DNA from: Halochromatium salexigens
GTDB lineage: Bacteria > Pseudomonadota > Gammaproteobacteria > Chromatiales > Chromatiaceae
NCBI RefSeq assembly: GCF_016653295.1
Contig: NZ_NHSF01000056.1
Span: 43,967-107,966, forward strand
Length of the DNA: 64,000 nt
Reading direction: 5' to 3'
In this document: positions 55,969 through 64,000 of the stretch, piece by piece
How positions within the stretch are numbered: position 1 is the first letter of the stretch
Layout: each line of letters opens with the position of its first letter
The notes under the pieces: model-generated
Database searches by the model: none
Seen by the model: only the letters and a program-made list of their open reading frames with translations
What the model was told of the DNA's origin: nothing
Translations under genes and position numbers: made by a program

Positions 55969-57141
55969 ATGTCCAAGCAGCATCGGTCACCGGACCAGTA
56001 TCCCTATCCCGTGTTTCGTATCGGCATCATTGGCGGCGGCCAGCTCGGGCGCATGCTGGTCAAGGCCGCCCGGCGCATCGGCTGTACCTGCGTCGTGCTC
56101 GATCCCACCCCGGAGTCGCCGGCCGGTCAGGTCTCGGGACGTCAGATCCTGGCCGATTCGCATGATCCGGACGCCTTGCAGCAGCTCGCCGACCAAGTCG
56201 ATGTGATCACCTTCGATATCGAAGACATCGATGTCGCCATCCTGAGCACGATCGCGCAGCGCGGGCACCGCATCTTGCCGCCGACGGCCCTGCTCGCCGA
56301 GATCCAGGACAAGCTGCGCCAGAAGCAGCTGCTGCTCAGGCTCGGCATCCCGAGCGCCGAGTTCGTCGCCGCCGAACAGCCGGATGTGGACAGCTTCGCG
56401 CGCTTCGGTTATCCGCTGGTGCAGAAGGCCCGGCGCGGCGGCTACGATGGTCGCGGCGTGGTGGTGATGCGCTCGGCGGCTGATTTTGACCAAGCGCTGC
56501 CGGTGCCCTCGTTGATCGAGCGGTTCATCCCGGCGGCCAAGGAGCTGGCGGTGATCGTGGTGCGCGGCCAGGAGGGCGAGGTACGCAGCTATGATCCGGT
56601 GGAGATGTGCTTCCGCTCCGGCGAGAATATCCTCGATATGCTGCTCGCCCCGGCACGGCTCCCAGCCGCGACCGCTGCGGCGGCCTGCCGCCTGGCCATC
56701 GAGACGGTGACCGCGCTGGAGGGGGTCGGCATCTTCGGCGTCGAGCTGTTCCTCACCCAGGACGGCGAGCTGCTGGTCAACGAGGTGGCGCCACGCACGC
56801 ACAATTCCGGCCATTACACCATCGAGGCCTGCATCACCGATCAGTTCGAGCAGCATCTGCGCGCGATCACCGGACTGCCGCTCGGAGTGACCGATCAGCT
56901 GATGCCGGCGGCGATGATCAACCTGCTCGGCGCGCCGGGCGAGTCGGGGCCACCGGTGATCCGCGGTTTGCGCGCGGCGCTCGCGATCCCCGGCGTCTCG
57001 GTGCATCTCTATGGCAAGGCCGAGACCCGGCCGTTTCGCAAGATGGGCCATGTCACGGTCCTGGATGCGGATATCGAACGTGCGCGCGAAAAGGCCGAGC
57101 AGGTGCGTTCCCTGATCGAGATCGGAGGTGAGCAAGACTGA
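55969..57141 (+). CDS. purK: N5-carboxyaminoimidazole ribonucleotide synthase
   Basis: A 390-residue ATP-grasp ligase that makes N5-CAIR from AIR, bicarbonate and ATP in purine synthesis. The N-terminal domain reads [20 protein letters not shown]; the grasp domain has [18 protein letters not shown] and [20 protein letters not shown]. The ATG is 13 bases after cbbR. It shares one base with purE, so the pair is coupled. Confidence 0.95.
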   Translation: MSKQHRSPDQYPYPVFRIGIIGGGQLGRMLVKAARRIGCTCVVLDPTPESPAGQVSGRQILADSHDPDALQQLADQVDVITFDIEDIDVAILSTIAQRGHRILPPTALLAEIQDKLRQKQLLLRLGIPSAEFVAAEQPDVDSFARFGYPLVQKARRGGYDGRGVVVMRSAADFDQALPVPSLIERFIPAAKELAVIVVRGQEGEVRSYDPVEMCFRSGENILDMLLAPARLPAATAAAACRLAIETVTALEGVGIFGVELFLTQDGELLVNEVAPRTHNSGHYTIEACITDQFEQHLRAITGLPLGVTDQLMPAAMINLLGAPGESGPPVIRGLRAALAIPGVSVHLYGKAETRPFRKMGHVTVLDADIERAREKAEQVRSLIEIGGEQD

Positions 57142-57686
57142 TGAGCATGCATCAAGACACACCCTTGGTCGGCGTCATCATGGGCAGTGATTCGGACCTG
57201 CCGGTGATGCAGGCCGCCGCCGAGATCCTCGACGAATTGCGGGTTGCGCACGAACTCAGCATCGTCTCGGCCCATCGCACCCCGAAGCGGCTGTTCACCT
57301 ATGCCGAGCAGGCCGCCGAACGTGGTCTGCGGGTGATCATCGCCGGTGCCGGCGGCGCGGCGCATCTGCCTGGCATGATCGCGGCGATCACGCCGCTGCC
57401 GGTGATCGGCGTGCCGGTCAAGTCAGCGGCGCTCTCGGGGCAGGATTCGCTGCTCTCGATCGTGCAGATGCCGGCCGGGGTGCCGGTGGCGACCGTCGCC
57501 ATCGACGGCGCCAAGAACGCCGGACTGTTGGCGGCGCAGATCCTGGGGACCGCCGATCTCGAGCTGCGCCAGCGGGTTCAGCACTACAAGGAGCGCCTCG
57601 AGGCGCAGGTGCTGACCAAGGCGCAACGGGTCGAGGCGGGCGAGATCACCGCCGACACCGTGCGCGCCGCGCGCGGCGTGGGCTGA
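57141..57686 (+). CDS. purE: N5-carboxyaminoimidazole ribonucleotide mutase
   Basis: A 181-residue class I PurE that converts N5-CAIR to CAIR. The signatures are [24 protein letters not shown] with the catalytic His, and [15 protein letters not shown]. Its presence next to purK confirms the bacterial two-step AIR carboxylation route. It overlaps the purK stop by one base. Confidence 0.95.
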   Translation: MSMHQDTPLVGVIMGSDSDLPVMQAAAEILDELRVAHELSIVSAHRTPKRLFTYAEQAAERGLRVIIAGAGGAAHLPGMIAAITPLPVIGVPVKSAALSGQDSLLSIVQMPAGVPVATVAIDGAKNAGLLAAQILGTADLELRQRVQHYKERLEAQVLTKAQRVEAGEITADTVRAARGVG

Positions 57687-57719
57687 GGCCCGGGCTGTAA
57701 CGCTGCTGAGGGGCCTCTC

Positions 57720-58757
57720 ATGGAGATCGCCGAGCTACTCGCCTTCGGGGTCCAGAACAACGCCTCGGATCTGCACCTCTCGGCCGGCCGGCCGCCGACG
57801 ATCCGGGTCGATGGCGACCTGCGTCGGCTCAACGCATCCGCGCTCGAGCATCGCGCCGTGCAGGCGCTGATTGACGCGGTCATGAACGACCAACAGCGCA
57901 AGGATTACGAGGCGTTCCTCGAGACCGATTTCTCATTCGAGCTGCCCGGTGTGGCGCGCTTTCGCGTCAATGCCTATCACCAGACGCGGGGCGCGGCGGC
58001 GGTCTTTCGCACCATCCCGTCCAAGGTGCTGACGCTCGATGAGCTGCAGGCCCCGGAGGTCTTCAGGCACATCGTTGCTGTGCCGCGCGGCCTGGTGCTA
58101 GTGACCGGGCCGACCGGCTCGGGGAAATCGACCACGCTCGCGGCGATGGTCGATGATGTCAACGCCAAGGAATACGGGCACATCCTCACCATCGAGGACC
58201 CGATCGAGTTCGTCCACGTCGGCAAACGCTGCCTGATCAACCAGCGCGAGGTGCACCGCGACACCCTCGGCTTCAGCGAGGCGCTGCGCTCGGCCCTGCG
58301 GCAAGACCCGGACATCATCCTGGTCGGCGAGTTGCGCGATCTCGAGACCATTCGGCTCGCGCTGACCGCCGCCGAAACCGGCCATCTGGTGTTCGCCACC
58401 CTGCATACCAGCTCGGCGGCCAAGACCATCAACCGCATCGTCGATGTCTTTCCGGCCGCCGAGAAGCCCATGGTGCGCTCGATGCTCTCGGAATCCCTGC
58501 GCGCGGTGATCGCGCAGACGCTGCTCAAGAAGACCGGCGGCGGTCGCATCGCCGCCCACGAGATCATGCTCGCCACCCCGGCGATCCGCAATCTGATCCG
58601 CGAGGACAAGATCGCGCAGATGTACTCCTCGATCCAGACCGGTCAGGCGAACGGCATGCAGACCCTGGATCAGAACCTGACCGAGCTGCTCAAGCGCGGG
58701 CTGATCGCGAAGTCGGATGCGCGGAGCAAGGCGCAGAATAAGGAGACGTTTCAGTAG
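57720..58757 (+). CDS. pilT: type IV pilus retraction ATPase PilT
   Basis: A 345-residue secretion ATPase that depolymerises type IV pili for twitching and DNA uptake. Motifs are Walker A GPTGSGKSTT, Asp box ILTIEDPIEFVH, Walker B DPDIILVGELRDLETI and the His box GHLVFATLHTSSA. The C-terminal AIRNLIREDK motif is diagnostic of PilT. GAGGGG precedes the ATG. It starts 33 bases after purE but is functionally unrelated. Confidence 0.95.
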   Translation: MEIAELLAFGVQNNASDLHLSAGRPPTIRVDGDLRRLNASALEHRAVQALIDAVMNDQQRKDYEAFLETDFSFELPGVARFRVNAYHQTRGAAAVFRTIPSKVLTLDELQAPEVFRHIVAVPRGLVLVTGPTGSGKSTTLAAMVDDVNAKEYGHILTIEDPIEFVHVGKRCLINQREVHRDTLGFSEALRSALRQDPDIILVGELRDLETIRLALTAAETGHLVFATLHTSSAAKTINRIVDVFPAAEKPMVRSMLSESLRAVIAQTLLKKTGGGRIAAHEIMLATPAIRNLIREDKIAQMYSSIQTGQANGMQTLDQNLTELLKRGLIAKSDARSKAQNKETFQ

Positions 58758-58821
58758 GTGCGAACGGCGGCGGCGAAGGAGAATTGGTAGCGGTCGCTGT
58801 CCATGAGTGCTGTATTCGGCT

Positions 58822-60123
58822 TCAGGCGCAGTTGCGCTCGTAGACAAGGCGGCCATTGCTCAGCGTGTAACGCACGCGGCCGTGCATCTCGCGGCCGAAG
58901 AACGGCGTGTTCTGACCTTGGCTGAGCCAGTGCTCGGGGGTGGGTCGCCAGCGCTCGTTGGGAGCGAAGAGGCAGAGGTCGGCGCGGGCGCGGGTGCCGA
59001 CGTCGATGCGTCCTAGCGTCGTGCGGCTCAGAATCGCTGCGGGGTTGCAGGTGACTCGTGCTAGAGCGCTGCTGAGGTCCATCACGCCATCGGCGACCAG
59101 CTCGAGCACCAGCGAGAGCAGGGTCTCGAGCGCTGAAATACCGGGGCGAGTCTGCGGGAAGGGGGCGAGCTTGGCGTCGGGCTCGTGCGGCCGATGGTCG
59201 GAGCAGATCGCCGAGATCGCACCGCTGGCAACTGCGGTACGCAGGGCGTCGCGATCCCGTTGGGTGCGCAGCGGCGGGATCACATGGGCGTTGGCGTTGA
59301 AGCCGTAGAGGTCGTCTTCGGTCAGGAACAGTTGATGGGCGCTGACATCGGCGCTGGCGGCAATGCCCCGGTTGCGCGCCTCGGCCAGCATCTCGGTCGC
59401 GCGCGCGGTGGAGAGGCCACGAAAATGCACCCGCGCGCCGGTCTGTTCGGCCAGCGCTAGATCGCGCGCAACGGCCACGGTCTCGGCGGCTTCGGGGATA
59501 CCGGGCAGCCCAAGCTGGGTGCTGACGCGGCCTTCGTGCACCAGACCGCCCTCGCTGAGGTCGTCATCGGCGGGGTGGAGAAAGCTGGTGAGGCCAAAGG
59601 TTGCCGCGTATTCGAGGGCGCGGCGCTGGACGCGGGTATTGCGGATGGGGCGGTTGGCGTTGCCCAACGCCGGACAGCCGGCCTCTTTTAGTGCGGCCAT
59701 CTCGCTGATCTGTTGCCCCGCGAGTTCCTTGGTCAGGGCGCCGACCGGTAAGACGCGCGCTTGGCCGCGGGTCTTGGCGCGGCGTCGGATCAGCTGGGCA
59801 ACGGCTGGCGTATCGATCACCGGCGTGGTATCCGGTGGGCAGCAGAGGGTGGTGATGCCGCCGGCTACCGCCGCCCGTGTCTCGCTCTCGATGGTGCCCT
59901 TGTGCTCGAGGCCGGGCTCGCGGAGTCGCGCGCAGAGATCGACGAGTCCCGGACAGACGACCAGGCCGGTGGCATTGATCAGGCGCTGCGGTTCGAACCC
60001 CAAGGGCGCGGGGCCGAGGGCGACGATACGCCCGCCGATGAGATGCAGATCGGTGATCTGGTCAAGGCCCGTAACGGGGTCTAGCACGCGCCCGTTTGCG
60101 ATGGTCAGTTGATGCTCAGCCAT
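58822..60123 (-). CDS. pyrX: catalytically inactive dihydroorotase homologue (PyrX/PyrC')
   Basis: A 433-residue amidohydrolase-fold dihydroorotase. At the position of the zinc-binding Asp-x-His-x-His motif it has [10 protein letters not shown], so both His ligands are lost; a later [12 protein letters not shown] segment is retained. Such non-catalytic homologues assemble with PyrB into the large aspartate transcarbamylase complex in Pseudomonas and relatives. It overlaps the pyrB 3' end by eight bases. A separate active PyrC must exist elsewhere. Confidence 0.9.
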   Translation of the reverse strand: MAEHQLTIANGRVLDPVTGLDQITDLHLIGGRIVALGPAPLGFEPQRLINATGLVVCPGLVDLCARLREPGLEHKGTIESETRAAVAGGITTLCCPPDTTPVIDTPAVAQLIRRRAKTRGQARVLPVGALTKELAGQQISEMAALKEAGCPALGNANRPIRNTRVQRRALEYAATFGLTSFLHPADDDLSEGGLVHEGRVSTQLGLPGIPEAAETVAVARDLALAEQTGARVHFRGLSTARATEMLAEARNRGIAASADVSAHQLFLTEDDLYGFNANAHVIPPLRTQRDRDALRTAVASGAISAICSDHRPHEPDAKLAPFPQTRPGISALETLLSLVLELVADGVMDLSSALARVTCNPAAILSRTTLGRIDVGTRARADLCLFAPNERWRPTPEHWLSQGQNTPFFGREMHGRVRYTLSNGRLVYERNCA

Positions 60124-61162
60124 GCGTGAGGGCTCCATCCTGCTCGCTTTCGGTCGCTGTCTCGACCGCTTCGGTGCCGCGGGCGGCGTTGGCGAGCGCG
60201 AGGTTTTGGGTGCCGATGCACATCGACATCACCGCCATGCGCACCGCTAGCCCGTTGCTGACCTGCTCGAGGATCACCGAGCGCGGTCCATCGGCGATGC
60301 CGGAATCCATCTCAACACCGCGGTTGATCGGCCCCGGGTGCATGACGATCGCATCCGGCTTGGCCTGCTCGATGCGCTGTTCGGTAAGCCCGAACAGGTG
60401 GAAGTATTCATGCTCGCTGGGCAGGAAGGCACCGTTCATACGCTCGTGCTGGAGCCGGAGCAGGATGATCACGTCGGCGTCGCGGACCCCGCTGGCGAGA
60501 TCGGCGAAGACACGCACCCCCAGCGCGGCCTCGGCCTCGGCCGGGATCAGGGTGCGCGGCGCGACCACGCGCACCTCGGCTGCACCCAAGGTGCGCAGTG
60601 CGCCGATCTGCGAGCGCGCGACCCTTGAGTGCAGCACATCGCCGACGATCACGGCGGTCAACGGCTCGAAGGCGCCCTTGTGGCGGCGGATGGTGAACAT
60701 ATCGAGCATGCCCTGGGTCGGATGTGCATAGCTGCCGTCGCCGGCGTTGATGACGCTGACGAAGGGGGCGGCATGCTCGGCGATGAACTGCGCGGCGCCG
60801 CTGTCGGCGTGGCGCACGACGAACATATCGACGTTCATCGCCTCGAGGTTGCGCAGGGTATCGAGCAGCGTCTCGCCCTTGGCGGTGGCCGAGGTGCTGA
60901 TGTTGACATTGAGCACATCGGCTGAGAGCCGCTTGGCCGCGAGTTCGAAGGTGGTGCGGGTGCGGGTGCTGTTCTCGAAGAAGACGTTGGCGATGATCTT
61001 GCCCCGGCACAGCGGAACCTTTTTCACCGCTTGCCGGGCAACGCCGAGAAAGCCCTCGGCGCGATCGAGGATCTCGGTGAGCACGGCGCGGTCGAGCCCA
61101 TCGGTGGTCAAAAAGTGCTTGAGTCGGCCCTCGTCATCGAGCTGAAGCAGACGGGGGTCCAT
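60116..61162 (-). CDS. pyrB: aspartate carbamoyltransferase catalytic subunit
   Basis: A 348-residue enzyme joining carbamoyl phosphate and aspartate, the first committed step of pyrimidine synthesis. The carbamoyl-phosphate motif [19 protein letters not shown] is present along with [12 protein letters not shown] and [12 protein letters not shown]. There is an extended N-terminus (about 15 residues) and C-terminal tail compared with E. coli PyrB, as in class A ATCases that need PyrX. It shares one base with the pyrR stop. Confidence 0.95.
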   Translation of the reverse strand: MDPRLLQLDDEGRLKHFLTTDGLDRAVLTEILDRAEGFLGVARQAVKKVPLCRGKIIANVFFENSTRTRTTFELAAKRLSADVLNVNISTSATAKGETLLDTLRNLEAMNVDMFVVRHADSGAAQFIAEHAAPFVSVINAGDGSYAHPTQGMLDMFTIRRHKGAFEPLTAVIVGDVLHSRVARSQIGALRTLGAAEVRVVAPRTLIPAEAEAALGVRVFADLASGVRDADVIILLRLQHERMNGAFLPSEHEYFHLFGLTEQRIEQAKPDAIVMHPGPINRGVEMDSGIADGPRSVILEQVSNGLAVRMAVMSMCIGTQNLALANAARGTEAVETATESEQDGALTHG

Positions 61163-61731
61163 CACTGGGCTCCGTTCGGATCACCGCTCGCCGGCTGCTG
61201 CGCCCTGGGCTCGACCCGGCCGCGCCTCAGGGTCAGCGGATCGGGGCCGGTCAGCTTGATCTGCTCACCGGGCTCGAGTTCGGCGTCGAGGCCGACGACA
61301 TCCGGCTCGATGGGCAATTCGCGCCCGTCGCGACCGGCCAGTATGGCCAGCACCACCGAGGCCGGGCGCCCGTAGTCGAACAAGACATTGAGCGCGGCAC
61401 GGATGGTACGCCCGGTCTGGAGCACATCGTCGACCAACACGATATGGCGATCGTCGACCGGAACGGGGAGATCCGACGGGCGCACCTGCGGATGGGTGCC
61501 GATGCGGGTGAAGTCATCGCGATAGAACGAGATGTCGAGCTGGCCCATGGGCTCTTGTAGCCCAAGGCGTCGGTGCAGGCGCTCGGCGACCCAGACGCCG
61601 CCGCTGTGGATGCCGACCATCAACGGCCGGTCGATGGCGCGCGCGGCCAAGAGCGCGCCGAGCTGATCGGCCATCTGGCCAATGGCGGCTTCGACCTCGT
61701 CGGCGGACTGCCAGGTGTGCATCGTCGTCAT
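61162..61731 (-). CDS. pyrR: bifunctional pyrimidine regulator / uracil phosphoribosyltransferase PyrR
   Basis: A 189-residue type I phosphoribosyltransferase. It has [17 protein letters not shown], the PRPP-binding [19 protein letters not shown] and a phosphate loop typical of PyrR. In Pseudomonas-type organisms pyrR precedes pyrB; PyrR binds pyr mRNA in Gram-positives and is a regulatory or salvage enzyme here. The ATG at 61731 is used; an ATG at 61722 is possible. Confidence 0.92.
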   Translation of the reverse strand: MTTMHTWQSADEVEAAIGQMADQLGALLAARAIDRPLMVGIHSGGVWVAERLHRRLGLQEPMGQLDISFYRDDFTRIGTHPQVRPSDLPVPVDDRHIVLVDDVLQTGRTIRAALNVLFDYGRPASVVLAILAGRDGRELPIEPDVVGLDAELEPGEQIKLTGPDPLTLRRGRVEPRAQQPASGDPNGAQ

Positions 61732-61733
61732 GG

Positions 61734-62180
61734 TCAGGGGGCTCCTCGAGATGGGCTGGATGCTGATGGAGCGCGACACCGAGCGTCGGTGAGCCAGGTC
61801 TCGAGGATCAACTTCGCCGCATGGGCATCGATCCGATCGTCCCGTGCAGACCGATCAAGCTCGAGGTCGTGTCGCGCCGCGTGGCTGGTCAAGCGCTCAT
61901 CGACCAGATGGACGCTGAGGCCGAAGCGGCCCTGGAGTTGGCGCGCGAAGCGGTGGACGCGTTCGCTCCACGCCTCCTCGCTGTCGTCCATATTGAAGGG
62001 CAGTCCGACCACGGCGGCTTGCGGTTGCCACTCGCGGATGATCGCCTCGAGCCGCTTCCAATCGGGACGCTGTCCCTGGGCGCGCACGGTTTCCAGCGCC
62101 GTGGCCGTGCCGGTCACTGTTTGGCCGATCGCCACGCCGATCTTGCGCGGGCCGAAGTCGAAGCCGAGTAGGGTCGCCAA
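61734..62180 (-). CDS. ruvX: Holliday junction resolvase-like protein RuvX/YqgF
   Basis: A 148-residue RNase H-fold protein with the family signature [17 protein letters not shown] and catalytic acids in DFG and DERLTS plus [12 protein letters not shown]. It processes pre-16S rRNA and possibly DNA junctions. The TTG at 62180 gives the usual length; no ATG is available nearby because the gene abuts yqgE. pyrR follows after two bases. Confidence 0.88.
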   Translation of the reverse strand: MATLLGFDFGPRKIGVAIGQTVTGTATALETVRAQGQRPDWKRLEAIIREWQPQAAVVGLPFNMDDSEEAWSERVHRFARQLQGRFGLSVHLVDERLTSHAARHDLELDRSARDDRIDAHAAKLILETWLTDARCRAPSASSPSRGAP

Positions 62181-62217
62181 GGGCTTGTCGAGGCTGCCGT
62201 CTCGGGCGCCGGATCGC

Positions 62218-62781
62218 TCAGGCGTGCCCAGCGTCGCCGCTGAGTAGATTGAGATCGACGCCGAGCAGTTGCGCGGCCGATTGCCAGCGCTGGGCCGAGG
62301 GCGTGCTGAAGAGGACCCGACCATTGGCCGGGCCACTGAGCCAGGCGTTGTTGATCATCTCTTGTTCGAGCTGGCCACTGGACCAGCCGGCATAGCCGAG
62401 CGCCACCAGCCGATTCGCCGGGCCCTGGCCCTTGGCGATGGCTTCGAGCACGTCGCGCGAGGTGGTCACCTGGATATCCTCGGCCACCCGAAGCGTGGAG
62501 TCGAAGTTGAAGCGACCGTCGTGGATCACGAAGCCGCGGTCGGTCTGTACCGGACCGCCGAGATAGACCGGGGCGTTGCTGACGTTGCTGGCCTCGGGGT
62601 CGATATCGAGTTGAGCCAAGACTTCGCCGAGCTGGATCTCCATGGGGCGATTGATGACGATGCCCATCGCGCCCTCCTCGGAATGCTCGCAGACATAGGT
62701 CACCGTGCGCGAGAAGTTGGGGTCTTGCAGACCCGGCATCGCGATCAGGAAATGGTTGGTCAACGACGTTGATATAGTCAT
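62218..62781 (-). CDS. yqgE: YqgE/AlgH-family protein
   Basis: A 187-residue protein with the family features LTNHFLIAMPGLQDPNFSRT, GAMGIVINRPM, YLGGPVQTDRGFV and GYAGWSSGQLEQE. Its biochemical role is unknown; it is conserved before ruvX in gammaproteobacteria. It was once linked to alginate regulation in Pseudomonas. Confidence 0.93.
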   Translation of the reverse strand: MTISTSLTNHFLIAMPGLQDPNFSRTVTYVCEHSEEGAMGIVINRPMEIQLGEVLAQLDIDPEASNVSNAPVYLGGPVQTDRGFVIHDGRFNFDSTLRVAEDIQVTTSRDVLEAIAKGQGPANRLVALGYAGWSSGQLEQEMINNAWLSGPANGRVLFSTPSAQRWQSAAQLLGVDLNLLSGDAGHA

Positions 62782-62864
62782 GGCGATAGTATCCAGCCGG
62801 CTCGCGCGTCTGGCAAGCCGTTAGCGGCCGTGGATGCGTCCTGTTGCCTGTTTATGGTGCCGAT

Positions 62865-63791
62865 TCAGCGCCCCCACCCGAGCCGGTGATTGCGTTGGAA
62901 TTGCCAGGGAACAGTGATGTCGAGCACGTCGGTGTCGCGTTTGATGCCGGGTGGAAAGGGCGCGAACGGCGCGGCGAGTTCGACGATGCGCACCGCCGCT
63001 TGATCCAGAACATCGTGCCCCGAGGAGCGAACCACGCGAATACCCTCGAGGGTACCATCGGAGCGGACCGCGACGTGCAGGGTGAGGTTGCCATAGAGGC
63101 CGAGTTCCCGAGCCTCGCGTGGATAATTGAGGTTGCCGATGCGCTCGGCCTTGCGTTGCCAGGCTTCCAGGTAGTTGGCGTAGAGGTAGTCGCGTGTCGC
63201 GGTGCTGATGGCCTTGCGCCGCAAATGGCTATCGTGAGTCGTGCGCTGTCCCTCGGTCCTGGTGGCGAGGCTGGCCATCTCGGCGGTGCGACTCGCGAAG
63301 ATATCGGCCGCCGAGATCGACCGCTGTTCGGGACCATCATCGATCGCTTCGGCCTCGAGCAGGGATGCCGCGTCGCTGGGGTGTATGCTCTCCACATCGA
63401 CGTCCGCGGCTATTGCGCGTAACGCTGGCGCCGCTGCTGGAATCACTGGCGGCGGCGGTGCGGTGGTGTTCGCCGCCTCCGTCGTCTGCGTCATCTCGAT
63501 CGATGTTTGCGGTGGTGGGATTTGCGAGAGTCGCTCGAATGCAGCAACAGCCGGTGTCGGGGACTCGAGTCCGGGCTGGGTGATGACTCGCAACGTCAGG
63601 GCTCGCGTCGGGCGTGGCCTGCGCTGAGGCTCGGCAAATTCGAGACCGGCGATCAAGAGCGCATGGGCGATGAGTGCAATCGCCACTGCGATCGGCATCA
63701 CCCAATCAGCGGTTCCATGTCGGTCATGCCCATCATGCCCGCCGGGAGGCGAGCTGAACGGTCCGTTGGAGTGCCCAGCCACGGCTGTCAT
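62865..63791 (-). CDS. TonB-family energy transducer
   Basis: A 308-residue protein with a single N-terminal membrane helix (IAVAIALIAHALLIAGL, about residue 34), a Pro/Ala-rich periplasmic spacer and a C-terminal TonB domain (YPREARELGLYGNLTLHVAV then DGTLEGIRVVRSSGHDVLDQ). It would energise outer-membrane transporters via ExbBD, which are not in this window. Its place before yqgE and ruvX matches a known gammaproteobacterial order. Confidence 0.9.
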   Translation of the reverse strand: MTAVAGHSNGPFSSPPGGHDGHDRHGTADWVMPIAVAIALIAHALLIAGLEFAEPQRRPRPTRALTLRVITQPGLESPTPAVAAFERLSQIPPPQTSIEMTQTTEAANTTAPPPPVIPAAAPALRAIAADVDVESIHPSDAASLLEAEAIDDGPEQRSISAADIFASRTAEMASLATRTEGQRTTHDSHLRRKAISTATRDYLYANYLEAWQRKAERIGNLNYPREARELGLYGNLTLHVAVRSDGTLEGIRVVRSSGHDVLDQAAVRIVELAAPFAPFPPGIKRDTDVLDITVPWQFQRNHRLGWGR

Positions 63792-63850
63792 CGCTTGTTT
63801 CCGCAGAGTGGGATTCGGAAGCAGGGTGGAATGAGATCAGGCGGGCGTGA

Positions 63851-64000
63851 TCAAAAGCTGGACTCCAGCGGCGAGCGGATGACCTGCTCGGCGTCGGTAT
63901 CGAGCAATTCGAGCAGTTCGGCCATCGCTGGGGTCATGTGGAGCCTGCCACCCTCGTCGATCAGCAGGACGTAGCGAATACCCATTCGACCCGCGATGCG
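63851..64000 (-). CDS. 3' end of an uncharacterised gene, possibly ApbE-like
   Basis: Only the last 49 codons are visible. The text RMGIRYVLLIDEGGRLHMTP then AMAELLELL resembles the C-terminus of ApbE FAD:protein FMN transferases (hydrophobic strand, acidic residue, then Ser/Thr-Pro-x-M). The match is too short for a firm call. In related genomes a gshB gene usually stands here, but this sequence does not look like GshB. Confidence 0.4.
   Translation of the reverse strand, partial: RIAGRMGIRYVLLIDEGGRLHMTPAMAELLELLDTDAEQVIRSPLESSF

Noticed and set aside
1-64000. tRNA, rRNA and CRISPR loci
   Set aside because: No cloverleaf with T-loop and acceptor arm, no rRNA-like stretch and no regularly spaced direct repeats were seen on reading; a covariance-model scan was not possible.

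Overview
The window is GC-rich, almost fully coding DNA from an autotrophic gammaproteobacterium. The strongest pointer is a complete alpha-carboxysome locus with form IA RuBisCO (about 45.2-55.96 kb). It sits next to a gammaproteobacterial order of housekeeping genes (purK-purE, pilT, then tonB-yqgE-ruvX-pyrR-pyrB-pyrX on the other strand). A member of the Chromatiales (purple sulfur bacteria or related sulfur oxidisers) fits best. That is inference: no photosynthesis or sulfur-oxidation gene and no rRNA lies in the window.

Layout. 0-18.4 kb is a patchwork of accessory genes around ileS. It holds two recombining AAA-ATPase/PD-(D/E)XK (DUF1703) genes, an XRE regulator divergent from an epoxide-hydrolase-like enzyme, an AbiE type IV toxin-antitoxin pair, isoleucyl-tRNA synthetase with unusual insertions, a HicAB pair, two separated pieces of an IscB-type RNA-guided nuclease flanking an EamA transporter and a DEAD-box helicase, a single-chain type IIG (MmeI-like) restriction-modification enzyme and a Uma2-family nuclease. 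18.5-28.1 kb is metabolic: an adenosine-kinase-like PfkB protein, an exported ATP-dependent DNA ligase, an sdhCAB succinate:quinone oxidoreductase operon and a giant FAD/Fe-S dehydrogenase. 28.5-33.1 kb is a periplasmic molybdenum hydroxylase operon (Fe-S subunit, Tat-exported Mo subunit, XdhC, MocA) interrupted by a 131-bp MITE. A second MITE copy abuts a 5'-truncated EAL gene.

34.3-40.2 kb is a tight operon of a TPR-rich protein, a degenerate J-domain protein, a GrpE-like factor, a short Hsp70 and a zinc-ribbon protein. It looks like a self-contained, little-described chaperone machine and is my best candidate for an undescribed system. 40.3-45.0 kb shows decay: a secretin-N-like protein, a HAD phosphatase that reads into an antisense cytochrome bd (cydA) relic, a metallo-beta-lactamase-fold protein that appears to lack an internal block, and a DUF4139 protein.

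45.4-54.7 kb encodes cbbL, cbbS, csoS2, csoSCA, csoS4A, csoS4B, three csoS1 paralogues, a bacterioferritin-like protein, an acRAF-like RuBisCO assembly factor and a small disordered protein resembling alpha-McdB, with no ParA/McdA partner in the window. CbbR follows on the same strand. RNA hairpins lie in both cbbL-cbbS and cbbS-csoS2 gaps and probably help set the high RuBisCO-to-shell ratio. The right end holds purine (purKE) and pyrimidine (pyrR-pyrB-pyrX) genes, pilT, ruvX, yqgE and a TonB-like protein. I saw no tRNA, rRNA or CRISPR array.
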